This document shows positions 7,500-15,477 of a stretch of DNA of 29,799 bases, in pieces. The DNA is from Nitrospirota bacterium. Lineage in GTDB: Bacteria > Nitrospirota > Thermodesulfovibrionia > Thermodesulfovibrionales > JdFR-86. The notes below the pieces were generated by a model that saw only the letters and a program-made list of their open reading frames with translations, did no database searches and was not told the DNA's origin. The position numbers and the translations under genes are program-made. Every line of letters starts with the position of its first letter. Position 1 is the first letter of the stretch. The stretch is from the NCBI GenBank assembly GCA_030667205.1, contig DAOUWH010000001.1, positions 1 to 29,799 of the forward strand, given 5' to 3'.

Positions 7500-8183
7500 A
7501 TGGCTGAAGAGCTTATAGAAAAGATTAAGGCAAACGTCATTCAGGGCAGGGTAAATAGCGAAGACGAAGGTTTTGACGAGGGGTTTGAAGGACAACCCGC
7601 CACCGTGGAACTCGTCCATGAGGCAATAGCCGGCGGGGTGGACGTGCACTCGTTAATCGTCGACGGCCTCACGAGCGGGATGAACGTGGTCGGCGAGAAG
7701 TTCGAAAGCGGCGAGTACCTCATCCCCGACATGCTCGCCTCGGCCGAGGCCGTGGGCGAGGCCATGGACGTCCTCGCTCCTCATCTTCAGAACGCCGGTG
7801 TAAAGAGCAAGGGCAAGGTCGTTATCGCGACGGTCAAGGGCGACCTGCACGACATAGGCAAGAACATCGTGGCAATAATGCTCAAGGGAGCGGGGTTCGA
7901 GATAATCGACCTCGGCACGGACGTCCCGGGCAAGAGGATCCTTGATTCGGTGGGGCAGAACAAGGCGGAGTTCCTGGGCCTCTCGGCTCTCCTGACGACC
8001 ACGATGCGCGAGATGCAGAACATTATCGAGGCCCTCAAGGAAAAGGGCATAAGGCAGGACGTGAAGGTCATGATAGGCGGTGCGCCGACATCGCCGGAGT
8101 TCGCCGGGAAGATAGGGGCCGATGTGCACTGCGCCGATGCCTTCCAGGCGGTCGAGTACGCAAATTCAGTTGCGGAGGCGTAA
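7500..8183 (+). CDS. Corrinoid methyl-carrier protein (MtgC/MttC-like)
   Basis: This 227-residue protein has the two domains of methyltransferase corrinoid proteins. A helical cap domain (about 1-95, with GMNVVGEKFESGEYLIPDML) is followed by a Rossmann-like B12-binding domain. Cobalamin is held by the base-off/His-on motif D115-L-H117-D-I-G120, with GLSALLTTTM and VMIGGAPTSPEFA further on as in MetH and MtaC. It carries the methyl group between the MttB proteins and the pterin methyltransferase. An acidic, glycine-rich insertion at about 19-33 interrupts the usual first cap helices. The start ATG 7500 has a strong GGGGAGG site. The stop overlaps the next gene's start by one base (TAATG). Confidence 0.9.
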   Translation: MAEELIEKIKANVIQGRVNSEDEGFDEGFEGQPATVELVHEAIAGGVDVHSLIVDGLTSGMNVVGEKFESGEYLIPDMLASAEAVGEAMDVLAPHLQNAGVKSKGKVVIATVKGDLHDIGKNIVAIMLKGAGFEIIDLGTDVPGKRILDSVGQNKAEFLGLSALLTTTMREMQNIIEALKEKGIRQDVKVMIGGAPTSPEFAGKIGADVHCADAFQAVEYANSVAEA

Positions 8184-9436
8184 TGGGCAACAGACACCAG
8201 ATACCGTATACCGAGGCCGTTAGCACCGGGCACTACGCGAAGAAGTCGGGGCTTTACGGCAAGTACGACAACGTCCGCCGCTTCTGGGAAGACGATACCA
8301 CGAGGCTCTTCATCCGCCCCTACCTCAAGGAGATGGTCGACAGGAAGGCGGGCAGGCTCCAGCGCCTGAGGATACTGGACCTGGGCTGCGGGGCCGGCGA
8401 CGGCTACGACCTCCTCACCGGCATTACCGTTAAGGACGTGGGCATCTACGAATACGCCGTCAACCTCATAAACCAGGAAATGCTCGGCTTCTACATGGGA
8501 GTCGACATAAGCGCCGACCTGCTGGCCCAGGCCAGGGAACAATGGGGAGGCAACGACAAGGTAGTCTTCGCAGAGAGTGATATCTCCGAAGGCCTCGATA
8601 TCGCCGAGGGACCTTTTGATGTCTACTTCTCCTCATATGGCACCTTGTCCCACTTCAGGGCGGAGCAGGCCGTAAAGCTCCTGGCCAGTATAGCGAAGCA
8701 TTCCGAAAGCAATGCATTGGTGGTGCTGGACTGGCTCGGGCGGTACTCCTATGAATGGCAGGACCTGTGGTCGGCCAATACGGACGAAGAGGAGTTCATG
8801 GACTACCGGATATCCTACATCTATCCCCCGGAGGAGAGGGACAGAGTGGACATACAGTCCTTCCCCCTGAAGCTCGTATCCAGAGACGAACTGCAGCGCA
8901 TAATAGACGAGGCGAGGAGCCTCTCGGGTATTGAGATAAAGGTAAATCAGTTCTTCGACAGGTCGATATTCGTGGGCAGGCATAGTGACACCGCCGAGTA
9001 CAACAGGCATTGCACCCCGGTGCGCGAGGCCGTAAACTCGCTGCTTGAGCCCAACACACGCACGGACCTTGCCTCCCTCATCGTGGACTATGTCCCCAAA
9101 AACGGCTTCCCGCAGCTTAATAAGTACTTCGAGGGCTTCGCGATGAGCTGGAACACCCTTGTAAAGCACACCATCGAATTCCTCTCGGAATACCAGGAGG
9201 GGGCAGGCAATGCGGGCGGAAGCGCGGAGCACTACCAGTTCTATCCCGAACCGCTCAGGATAGCCGTGGAGACGATGCAGAAGGTCGTCGACACAACCGG
9301 CGGCCTGCTGGGGGATTCGAGGGCCAACATGATAGAGCCGCAGCTTGCCTACGCGCTAAGAAGGCTGGAGATGAACCTTCAGTCAGGGCTGGGTACCGGA
9401 CACGGCCTGGCCGCGATATTAGAGATAAACAAGTAG
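8183..9436 (+). CDS. Class I SAM-dependent methyltransferase with unknown C-terminal region
   Basis: This is a 417-residue protein. Its first 240 or so residues form a class I SAM methyltransferase: motif I ILDLGCGAGDG at 64-74, motif II GVDIS at 106-110, then VFAESDIS and FDVYFSSYGTLSHF. The remaining 150 or more residues, starting around VGRHSDTAEYNRHC, match nothing I recognise and look helical. The family substrate cannot be named. It is the last gene of the operon, starts one base inside the corrinoid gene's stop codon and has GGAGG four bases upstream, so co-expression with the demethylation genes is very likely. Standard glycine betaine demethylase operons do not need a SAM methyltransferase. 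It might remethylate the product, modify the substrate or tune the corrinoid protein; all three are guesses. Confidence 0.72.
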   Translation: MGNRHQIPYTEAVSTGHYAKKSGLYGKYDNVRRFWEDDTTRLFIRPYLKEMVDRKAGRLQRLRILDLGCGAGDGYDLLTGITVKDVGIYEYAVNLINQEMLGFYMGVDISADLLAQAREQWGGNDKVVFAESDISEGLDIAEGPFDVYFSSYGTLSHFRAEQAVKLLASIAKHSESNALVVLDWLGRYSYEWQDLWSANTDEEEFMDYRISYIYPPEERDRVDIQSFPLKLVSRDELQRIIDEARSLSGIEIKVNQFFDRSIFVGRHSDTAEYNRHCTPVREAVNSLLEPNTRTDLASLIVDYVPKNGFPQLNKYFEGFAMSWNTLVKHTIEFLSEYQEGAGNAGGSAEHYQFYPEPLRIAVETMQKVVDTTGGLLGDSRANMIEPQLAYALRRLEMNLQSGLGTGHGLAAILEINK

Positions 9437-9486
9437 CCACCCGACATGGCATCTCAGGCAGGTCTGTGTAAAACTCCGGTTGTCCC

Positions 9487-11004
9487 CTAAAGGCTAAGCC
9501 ACTGCCCCACGGTCTCCGCCGCGAGCGGGGCGCCGAAACTCTCACTGAAGATGCGGAAATAATAAAGCTCTTCCTTGCTCCGGATTATCTGGTGCCTGGC
9601 CTGCGCCTCTTCGAACTCCGCGTCGCTTATCGTCAGTTCGAAATACTCCCGCAGGACGTCTGCCGAGCCCGAGCCCTGGGAGAACTCCTGCTTGAGCCTC
9701 CAGACGATTGACTCAGGCAGTTCGTCCTCGTAGGCCTTTCTGAAAATCCATTTCTCTATTTTCCGGTCGCCCTCGGTCCTGAGCTTCAGCTCCGGGTCTA
9801 TGGCAAGGGAGTAGTCCAGCAACTCTCCGGATATCAGCGGGGTGACCACGCGCACGGAGTTGCACATGTTCATGCGGTCGAGCCTGAGTGAGGCGTTGTT
9901 GTGCAGGAAATCGAGGCATTTTATCTGGTGGCTGAAAAGCTCTTCCCTTGGAAGGGATTTAAACTGGCTGTAGCCGCAAAATACCTCGTCGCCGCCCTCG
10001 CCGGACAGTAGCACCTGTACGCCCTCCCTGCTTGCGTACCTGGATATCAGGAAGTTCGACACAGAGCTCCTTACCAGGGACGGGTCGAAGGACTCGAGGT
10101 GATAGATTACCTCGGGCAGCACTTCAAGCATCTCCTGCAGCCCGATGATGAGCTCGTGGTGCTCGGTGCCAAGGTGTTCCGAGACTACCCGGGCGCTGTG
10201 TATGTCGGGGCTTTCGCCTACGCCGAGCGCGAAGGTTTTTAAACGCGCGCCCCCGCCGAATTTTTTCTTATAGGCCCTGCTTGCCAGAGCGGCTATCACG
10301 CTGCTGTCTATGCCCCCGCTCAGGAGGCTGGCGGTGGGCAGGCTGAAGTCCACCCTGCTGTGGAAACTGCGGGCTATGATGTCCCTTATGCTGTTTAAGA
10401 TAGTGTCCTCGTCGGTGTGCATGTCCTCGGGCGGGGATTTCGGAAGCTCCGCGTAACGTGTCAGCTTGCCGGTGCCGTCCATGTAGTGTCCGGCTGGAAA
10501 CTCGTAGACCTCGTCGGTGACCGCGGTTACGGCCTTGAGCTCTGATGAGAGAAAGACGTTTCCGTTTTTCAGGCCGTAAAACAGGGTCCTTATCCCCAGC
10601 AGGTCTCTTGCCGCGAAGAGTTCTTCGCCGTCTGAGATGACGAAGGTGAAAACCGCGTCCCCCAGATGCTGGAGCATCTCCGTGCCGAGTTCGCGATATA
10701 GCTGCAGCAGCAGCCGGTCCTCCTTGAGCGGGCCGTCCGGGACCCCGTGCCGGGCTGCCAGCACGTGCCAGTTTCCCATCTGCCCGTCATAGCATATCCT
10801 GGCATCGTCGTTTGGCCCTGATGAAAGAGGCAGGGACATCTCACTCGCTACGGGGCTTTCGGCCTTAAGGTAGTTCTGGAACATGATGACCTTACTGCCC
10901 ACATATACGCCCTCGGCGTGCGGCCCTCTATGTTTGATGGTCCCGGACATTGCCTTGACTTCGGCGAGTCCGGGCGTGCCGTATGCTACTGCAATACCTC
11001 CCAT
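9487..11004 (-). CDS. Asparagine-synthetase-like amide synthetase with inactive glutaminase domain
   Basis: This 505-residue homologue of AsnB has both usual domains. The synthetase half looks intact: PP-loop SGGIDSS at 229-235, LLSGEGGDEVFCGY, and a C-terminal RLKQEFSQGSG resembling the AsnB segment RQKEQFSDGVG. The N-terminal glutaminase half is not intact. AsnB proteins start Met-Cys-Gly-Ile and use Cys2 as nucleophile; this one starts Met-Gly-Gly-Ile. The glutamine-binding NGE is DGQ (73-75). HRGP (25-28) is kept. It should therefore use free ammonia or another amine, as in beta-lactam and carbapenam synthetases, which also lost Cys2. The start is ATG 11004 with GGGAAGG about 11 bases upstream. 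Its own promoter may lie at 11057-11086. It converges on the SAM methyltransferase gene with a 50-base gap. Confidence 0.82.
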   Translation of the reverse strand: MGGIAVAYGTPGLAEVKAMSGTIKHRGPHAEGVYVGSKVIMFQNYLKAESPVASEMSLPLSSGPNDDARICYDGQMGNWHVLAARHGVPDGPLKEDRLLLQLYRELGTEMLQHLGDAVFTFVISDGEELFAARDLLGIRTLFYGLKNGNVFLSSELKAVTAVTDEVYEFPAGHYMDGTGKLTRYAELPKSPPEDMHTDEDTILNSIRDIIARSFHSRVDFSLPTASLLSGGIDSSVIAALASRAYKKKFGGGARLKTFALGVGESPDIHSARVVSEHLGTEHHELIIGLQEMLEVLPEVIYHLESFDPSLVRSSVSNFLISRYASREGVQVLLSGEGGDEVFCGYSQFKSLPREELFSHQIKCLDFLHNNASLRLDRMNMCNSVRVVTPLISGELLDYSLAIDPELKLRTEGDRKIEKWIFRKAYEDELPESIVWRLKQEFSQGSGSADVLREYFELTISDAEFEEAQARHQIIRSKEELYYFRIFSESFGAPLAAETVGQWLSL

Positions 11005-11056
11005 TGTCGAGGAATCCTTCCCTTTTGTGGGATATGAAATGGTAAAAAAGTTCGAT

Positions 11057-11086
11057 ATTATAACTATTTGGGGTTGGTTAACACAA
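11057..11086 (-). promoter_or_regulatory. Candidate sigma-70 promoter for the AsnB-like gene
   Basis: On the minus strand, TTGTGT (11086-11081) and a perfect TATAAT (11062-11057) are separated by 18 bases. The predicted transcription start near 11050 would give a leader of about 45 bases before ATG 11004. The 118-base gap after recJ is AT-rich, consistent with independent transcription. Confidence 0.45.
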
Positions 11087-11122
11087 ATCCGGAGTTGTTT
11101 TAGCGAAGAATTCGGAAGGTCT

Positions 11123-12823
11123 TTACTGGTCTGCGGGGGCGTTGGCTTCCCGCAGGCCTTTTAAGCTCAGCTGTACGCTGCGGTTGCCGTTCCAGTCGTT
11201 TATTGTAGCGGCAAAGGCCGCATCCACCTTGCCTGCCTCATTTATGAAATCGCAGAGCCCGCCCATGCCCCAACCTATCGCGTCGTGGGCGCAGTTTTTG
11301 CCCCTGAGCTTGACCTTCAGGTGGTTGTTGCCAACCACGCGGGGGTTCATCGCCTCAAGGTCCCTTGAGCCGAGTACCGGCTCGGGGTTTCCGTAGCCAA
11401 ACGGCTCGAGCGCCTCAAACTCCCTTACGAGGCCGAAGGTGACGTCCTTTAAAACCACCTCGGCATCGATATCGAGGGTGGGCGTGAAGTCCTCCATGAG
11501 GGAGGCGGCCACCACCTCCATCTTTCTCTGGAACGCCTCAAGCTCCGTGGCCCTGAGCCTCAGCCCGGCGGCCTGCTTGTGGCCGCCGAATCCCGTCAGG
11601 TGTTCGCTTGCCGCTGTCAGGGCGGCGTGGACGTCGAAGCCGGGGATGCTCCTTGCCGAGCCCTTTGCCGTGCCGTCGTCCTTTATGGAGAGCACGAACG
11701 TCGGCCTCTGGTACGTCTCCGCGATCCTTGAGGCAACGATGCCGACCACGCCCTCGTGCCAGCCCTCGCCCGCAAGCACGATTGCGGAGCCGTAACCCTT
11801 CTTCTCGACAAGCTCAATGGCCTCCTCAAGGACGGCCCCCTCCGTTTTTTGCCTCTCGTAATTCTTACGGTTTAGCGAGGCCGCTATCTCCTCGGCCCTG
11901 CTTGCGGAGTCCGTAAGCAGAAGCTCGACGACCTCCGCGGCGTCCCCCAGGCGGCCCGCTGCGTTTATCCTGGGCACCAGGGTGAAGGCCACAAGCCTGG
12001 CCTTGAGTGCCCGGGAGCCAAGCTCCGCAACTTCCTTCAAAGCCCTCGCGCCCGGCCTCAGGGCATCGACAAGGGCCGGAAGCCCCTCCCTTACGATGGT
12101 GCGGTTCTCACCGACAAGTGGCACCGAATCCGCAATCGTACCGAGCGCGGCAAGGTCAAGAAACTCGCGGGGCTCAAAGAGCGAGGGCTCCTTCATCGAA
12201 AGCGCCTGCACGGCCTTAAACGCGATGCCGGCCCCGGAAAGCCCGGCGACCGCGGAGCCTTCCGCGGAAACTTTGGGGTTTATGACGGCAAGTGCCTCTG
12301 GTATGCCTCTGGTGTCGGGTTCATGGTGGTCGGTTATTATGAGGTCAATTCCGCTTGCTCGCGCGGCCTCGGCGGCCTCAAACGAGGTTATCCCGCAGTC
12401 GACAGTTATGATGAGGCCAGCCCCGAATGCCTTTGCCTGCTCTACGGCAGGGGGGTGGAAACCGTAGCCCTCGGCGAAGCGGTTTGGTATGTAGTACTGC
12501 ACTACGATGCCCAGTCGCCTCAGCGCCCCGGCCATTATGGCCGTTGCCGTAAGGCCGTCTGCGTCGTAGTCGCCGTGTATGAAGACCTTTAAACCCTTGT
12601 GTTTTGCCCCAAGGACGGCATCGACAAGTGTGCTCATGCCCTCGATGTCGAATGGGTCGCACATCGCATCAAGGCCCTGGGACATGAAGGAGTGGACGTC
12701 CTCCGGGGTCTTGACGCCCCGGTTTATCAGTACCTGCGCCAGTGCGGGCGATATCGATGCCGCGCGGGAGAGGTAGGAGATGTACCCGGGGTTGGTTTTT
12801 TTAAGCAGCCAGCGCCTGTGCAT
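11123..12823 (-). CDS. recJ: Single-stranded-DNA-specific exonuclease RecJ
   Basis: This 566-residue protein is a full-length RecJ, the 5'-to-3' single-strand exonuclease used in recombination and mismatch repair. The DHH phosphoesterase motifs appear in order: FIHGDYDADGLTA (metal-binding aspartates), TVDCGITS, and IITDHHEPD containing the DHH triad. The DHHA1 domain follows with GFGGHKQAAGLRL, where GGH contacts DNA. A C-terminal OB-like region ends near NDWNGNRSVQLSLKGLR. The start is ATG 12823. The gene follows secF by 14 bases on the same strand, a secD-secF-recJ order that is also common elsewhere. Confidence 0.95.
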   Translation of the reverse strand: MHRRWLLKKTNPGYISYLSRAASISPALAQVLINRGVKTPEDVHSFMSQGLDAMCDPFDIEGMSTLVDAVLGAKHKGLKVFIHGDYDADGLTATAIMAGALRRLGIVVQYYIPNRFAEGYGFHPPAVEQAKAFGAGLIITVDCGITSFEAAEAARASGIDLIITDHHEPDTRGIPEALAVINPKVSAEGSAVAGLSGAGIAFKAVQALSMKEPSLFEPREFLDLAALGTIADSVPLVGENRTIVREGLPALVDALRPGARALKEVAELGSRALKARLVAFTLVPRINAAGRLGDAAEVVELLLTDSASRAEEIAASLNRKNYERQKTEGAVLEEAIELVEKKGYGSAIVLAGEGWHEGVVGIVASRIAETYQRPTFVLSIKDDGTAKGSARSIPGFDVHAALTAASEHLTGFGGHKQAAGLRLRATELEAFQRKMEVVAASLMEDFTPTLDIDAEVVLKDVTFGLVREFEALEPFGYGNPEPVLGSRDLEAMNPRVVGNNHLKVKLRGKNCAHDAIGWGMGGLCDFINEAGKVDAAFAATINDWNGNRSVQLSLKGLREANAPADQ

Positions 12824-12837
12824 CGTGCGCGCAGAGG

Positions 12838-13746
12838 CTACCTCCCTTTAAGTTTTTTGCCGCCCCAGAGGAGCACTACCGGGCTTGCCACAAAAATCGA
12901 AGAGTATGTGCCGATTACCACGCCGAGGATTATCGCCAGCGAGAAATCGTGCATGACCTCGCCGCCGAAGACAAAGAGCGAGCCCGCGGCAAGGAGCGTG
13001 GTCATCGAGACGATTATGGTCCTCGAGAGCACCTCGTTTATGCTGGCGTTGATGACGGAGTTTGTCTCTTTCTGCGCCCTCCGCCTGAGGTTCTCCCTTA
13101 TCCTGTCGAATACCACGACGGTGTCGGTAAGTGAGTAGCCCGCTATCATCAGGAGCGCGCTTATCAGTATGAGGTTTATCTCCTTGCCCGTAAGGTAGAA
13201 TATGCCCAGCACCCCGAGGACGTCGTGGAACGTGGCCACCGTCGCGCCCACGCCGAAGCTGAACTGGAACCTGAATGCCACATATATCAGTATGCCCGCG
13301 GTGGCCGCCAGTATCGCGATAAGGGCGTCCTTGCGGAGCTTCTTTCCGACCTTGGGGCCTATCTCGGTGGTGGAGTCCACGACCGGTTGCTGCCCGGCGA
13401 ACCTTTCGCTCAGGGTGGAGACTATCTTTTCGGAGTACCCGCCGAGGACGGCCTCTTTTTTCTTGACCCTCACCAGTATCTTGTTCTCGGTGGGCAGGTC
13501 CTGGAGGTCGAAGTCCTTAAGCCCCGAATCATCGAGCGCGCTCCTTATGTCCTGAAGAGGGGGCGCTTTGGCGAACTGTATCTGCACCGAGGTGCCGCCG
13601 GCAAAGTCGATGCCCAGGTTCGCCTTGCCGAGGGCGATCTGTAATACGGTAAACAGCCCCAGCGCGGCAATGGCTATAGAGATGGCGAAGGCGTACTTGC
13701 GCTTTGCCATGAAGTCTATGTTGGGTTTCTTGATGAGTTCTATCAT
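12838..13746 (-). CDS. secF: Protein translocase subunit SecF
   Basis: This 302-residue inner-membrane protein is SecF, the partner of SecD in the proton-driven complex that pulls exported proteins through SecYEG. It opens with an N-terminal membrane segment (YAFAISIAIAALGLFTVL), then the conserved GIDFAGGTSVQIQF. The periplasmic part is followed by five membrane segments carrying FHDVLGVLGIFYLTGKEI and YSLTDTVVVFDRIREN, both family signatures. Its ATG overlaps the secD stop codon as ATGA (13743-13746), so the two subunits are translationally coupled. Confidence 0.96.
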   Translation of the reverse strand: MIELIKKPNIDFMAKRKYAFAISIAIAALGLFTVLQIALGKANLGIDFAGGTSVQIQFAKAPPLQDIRSALDDSGLKDFDLQDLPTENKILVRVKKKEAVLGGYSEKIVSTLSERFAGQQPVVDSTTEIGPKVGKKLRKDALIAILAATAGILIYVAFRFQFSFGVGATVATFHDVLGVLGIFYLTGKEINLILISALLMIAGYSLTDTVVVFDRIRENLRRRAQKETNSVINASINEVLSRTIIVSMTTLLAAGSLFVFGGEVMHDFSLAIILGVVIGTYSSIFVASPVVLLWGGKKLKGR

Positions 13747-15359
13747 ATGCTCAGGTTCTTGACCTCCCTCCTTGAGTTTACGAAGTCAAAGATGGTCTTG
13801 GTGCCGATGAGCGCGGTGAAAAGGTTTATGGAGACGCCGAAGCTCAGGGTAACGGCGAAACCTTTAATCGGCCCCGTGCCGAACTGAAACAGGACGATTG
13901 CCGTAATAAGGGTAGTCACATGGGAGTCGAAAATTGTCCAGAAGGCCTTGTCGTAGCCCGAGTCCACGGCGGCGTGCGGGGTCTTTCCGGTCCTCAGTTC
14001 TTCCCTCATGCGCTCGAACATCAGGACGTTGGAGTCCACGGCCATCCCGATGGCCAGTATTATCCCCGCGATGCCCGGAAGGGTTAAAGTGGCCTCGAGC
14101 ATCGCCATCGCCCCCATAAGAAGCAGTATGTTCAGGGCGAGTGCGAAGTCCGCTATCACCCCGGCCAGCCGATAGTAAAACACCATGAATATCACCACTA
14201 ACACCGCGCCGATGAGGCCCGCAGCCTTCCCGGCCTCTATGGAGTCCCTGCCGAGCGATGGGCCCACAGTTACGTTTTGCAGCATCTTCATCGGGGCGGG
14301 CAGCGCGCCTGCCTTCAGCACTATGGCCAGGTCCTTGCTCTCCTCCATCGAGAACGCACCTGATATCTGCGCGTTTCCTCCGGCTATCCTTTCCCTTATG
14401 ACCGGGGCGGAATAGACCGTGCCGTCAAGGATTATGGCCATCCTCTTTTCGACGTTCCTGCCCGTGACGTCTTCGAAGATCTTAGCCCCCGCAGGGTTGA
14501 AACTGATGGCGACGTAAGGCTCGTTGTACCTCTGGTCTATGGTCACGTTGGCCTCGGTGAGGAGGTCGCCGGTGATCTCGGTCTTTTTCTTCACCAGTAT
14601 GGGGGATTTCGAGACGACTTTCCTTGTTGTATCATCCACATTCCGTATAAAAAGTATCTCGTCGTCTTCGGGAATTTTTCCCCTGAACTCATCGAGGACC
14701 TTTTGTTCGTCTTCGGGCAGTATCGCCTGGGGGAGGTCGGCTGCTATTGCCGCGGCGTCGTCCACTATCTTGAACTCAAGCTGTGCGGTCTTGCCGATTA
14801 TGTCTATGGCGCGCCCGGGGTCCTTCACCCCCGGAAGCTGCACCACTATCTCGGTGGCGCCCTGGCGGTGGATGACCGGCTCGGCAACGCCGAACTGGTC
14901 AATTCTGTTTCGGATGGTCTCAAGGGCCTGCTCGGCCGAGTCGTCCTTTATGCGGTCCTGCTCCCTCGGGATAATCCTGTATTTTCCGGCCCCCGCGGAC
15001 TTAAGCACGGTGTAGTCGTCGTCGATGAGCTTTTCGGCCGCCGGTGTTAGCGGCTCGACGGAGATGATGAGGCCCTCGGCCTTTGTCTCGGCCTGTATGT
15101 CTTTTTCGTCGAAGGATTTTTTAAGCGAATCGGCAAGCCTGCTGGTGGTGATCTCCACGGCCTTCTCGGCCTCTACCTCAAAGACGAGGTGGAGGCCGCC
15201 CTGGAGGTCAAGCCCAAGGGTGATGCCCCTGTCGGGCATGCTCGTTTTCCACCAGCCGGGCATGGAATTGTAAATGTGGAGGTCCGGAAGCAGGTAGACA
15301 AGCGCAACGAGCGCAAGCGCGCCCATCAGTATGAACCGCCACATCACCTTTTTCTTCAA
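13743..15359 (-). CDS. secD: Protein translocase subunit SecD
   Basis: This 538-residue protein is SecD. After an N-terminal membrane segment comes GITLGLDLQGGLHLVFEV, the family signature. A large periplasmic P1 domain follows (including RIDQFGVAEPVIHRQG and EIVVQLPGVKDPGRA). Six C-terminal segments then include LPGIAGIILAIGMAVDSNVLMFERMREEL. It works with SecF and YajC in the accessory Sec complex. The start codon is TTG at 15359-15357, chosen because GGAGGG lies four or five bases upstream and the next ATG would cut the start of the first membrane segment. A TATAAT at 15389-15384 might be a local promoter but has no good -35. Confidence 0.96.
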   Translation of the reverse strand: MKKKVMWRFILMGALALVALVYLLPDLHIYNSMPGWWKTSMPDRGITLGLDLQGGLHLVFEVEAEKAVEITTSRLADSLKKSFDEKDIQAETKAEGLIISVEPLTPAAEKLIDDDYTVLKSAGAGKYRIIPREQDRIKDDSAEQALETIRNRIDQFGVAEPVIHRQGATEIVVQLPGVKDPGRAIDIIGKTAQLEFKIVDDAAAIAADLPQAILPEDEQKVLDEFRGKIPEDDEILFIRNVDDTTRKVVSKSPILVKKKTEITGDLLTEANVTIDQRYNEPYVAISFNPAGAKIFEDVTGRNVEKRMAIILDGTVYSAPVIRERIAGGNAQISGAFSMEESKDLAIVLKAGALPAPMKMLQNVTVGPSLGRDSIEAGKAAGLIGAVLVVIFMVFYYRLAGVIADFALALNILLLMGAMAMLEATLTLPGIAGIILAIGMAVDSNVLMFERMREELRTGKTPHAAVDSGYDKAFWTIFDSHVTTLITAIVLFQFGTGPIKGFAVTLSFGVSINLFTALIGTKTIFDFVNSRREVKNLSI

Positions 15360-15398
15360 TCAACCCTCCAGAATCCAATAAATATTATATTTCAGGAG

Positions 15399-15418
15399 AT
15401 TCCGGCACAGGCCGGAAT
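15399..15418. repeat. Perfect inverted repeat between HD-domain gene and secD
   Basis: ATTCCGGC and GCCGGAAT flank a four-base ACAG loop. This eight-base-pair stem lies 40 bases upstream of secD in a 118-base gap. No T-run follows on either strand, so it is not a standard terminator. It may be an mRNA-processing or stabilising hairpin. Confidence 0.45.
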
Positions 15419-15477
15419 AATTAAACGCTATATTTTGCCTTAAAGGGGACTGTTTACTCAAGTGGCACCATTGGTGC

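Noticed and set aside
9497..9504. AGCCACTG, the core of the cobalamin-riboswitch B12 box, near the corrinoid operon
   Set aside because: It lies in the coding end of the AsnB-like gene, no other riboswitch element surrounds it and no gene follows that it could control.
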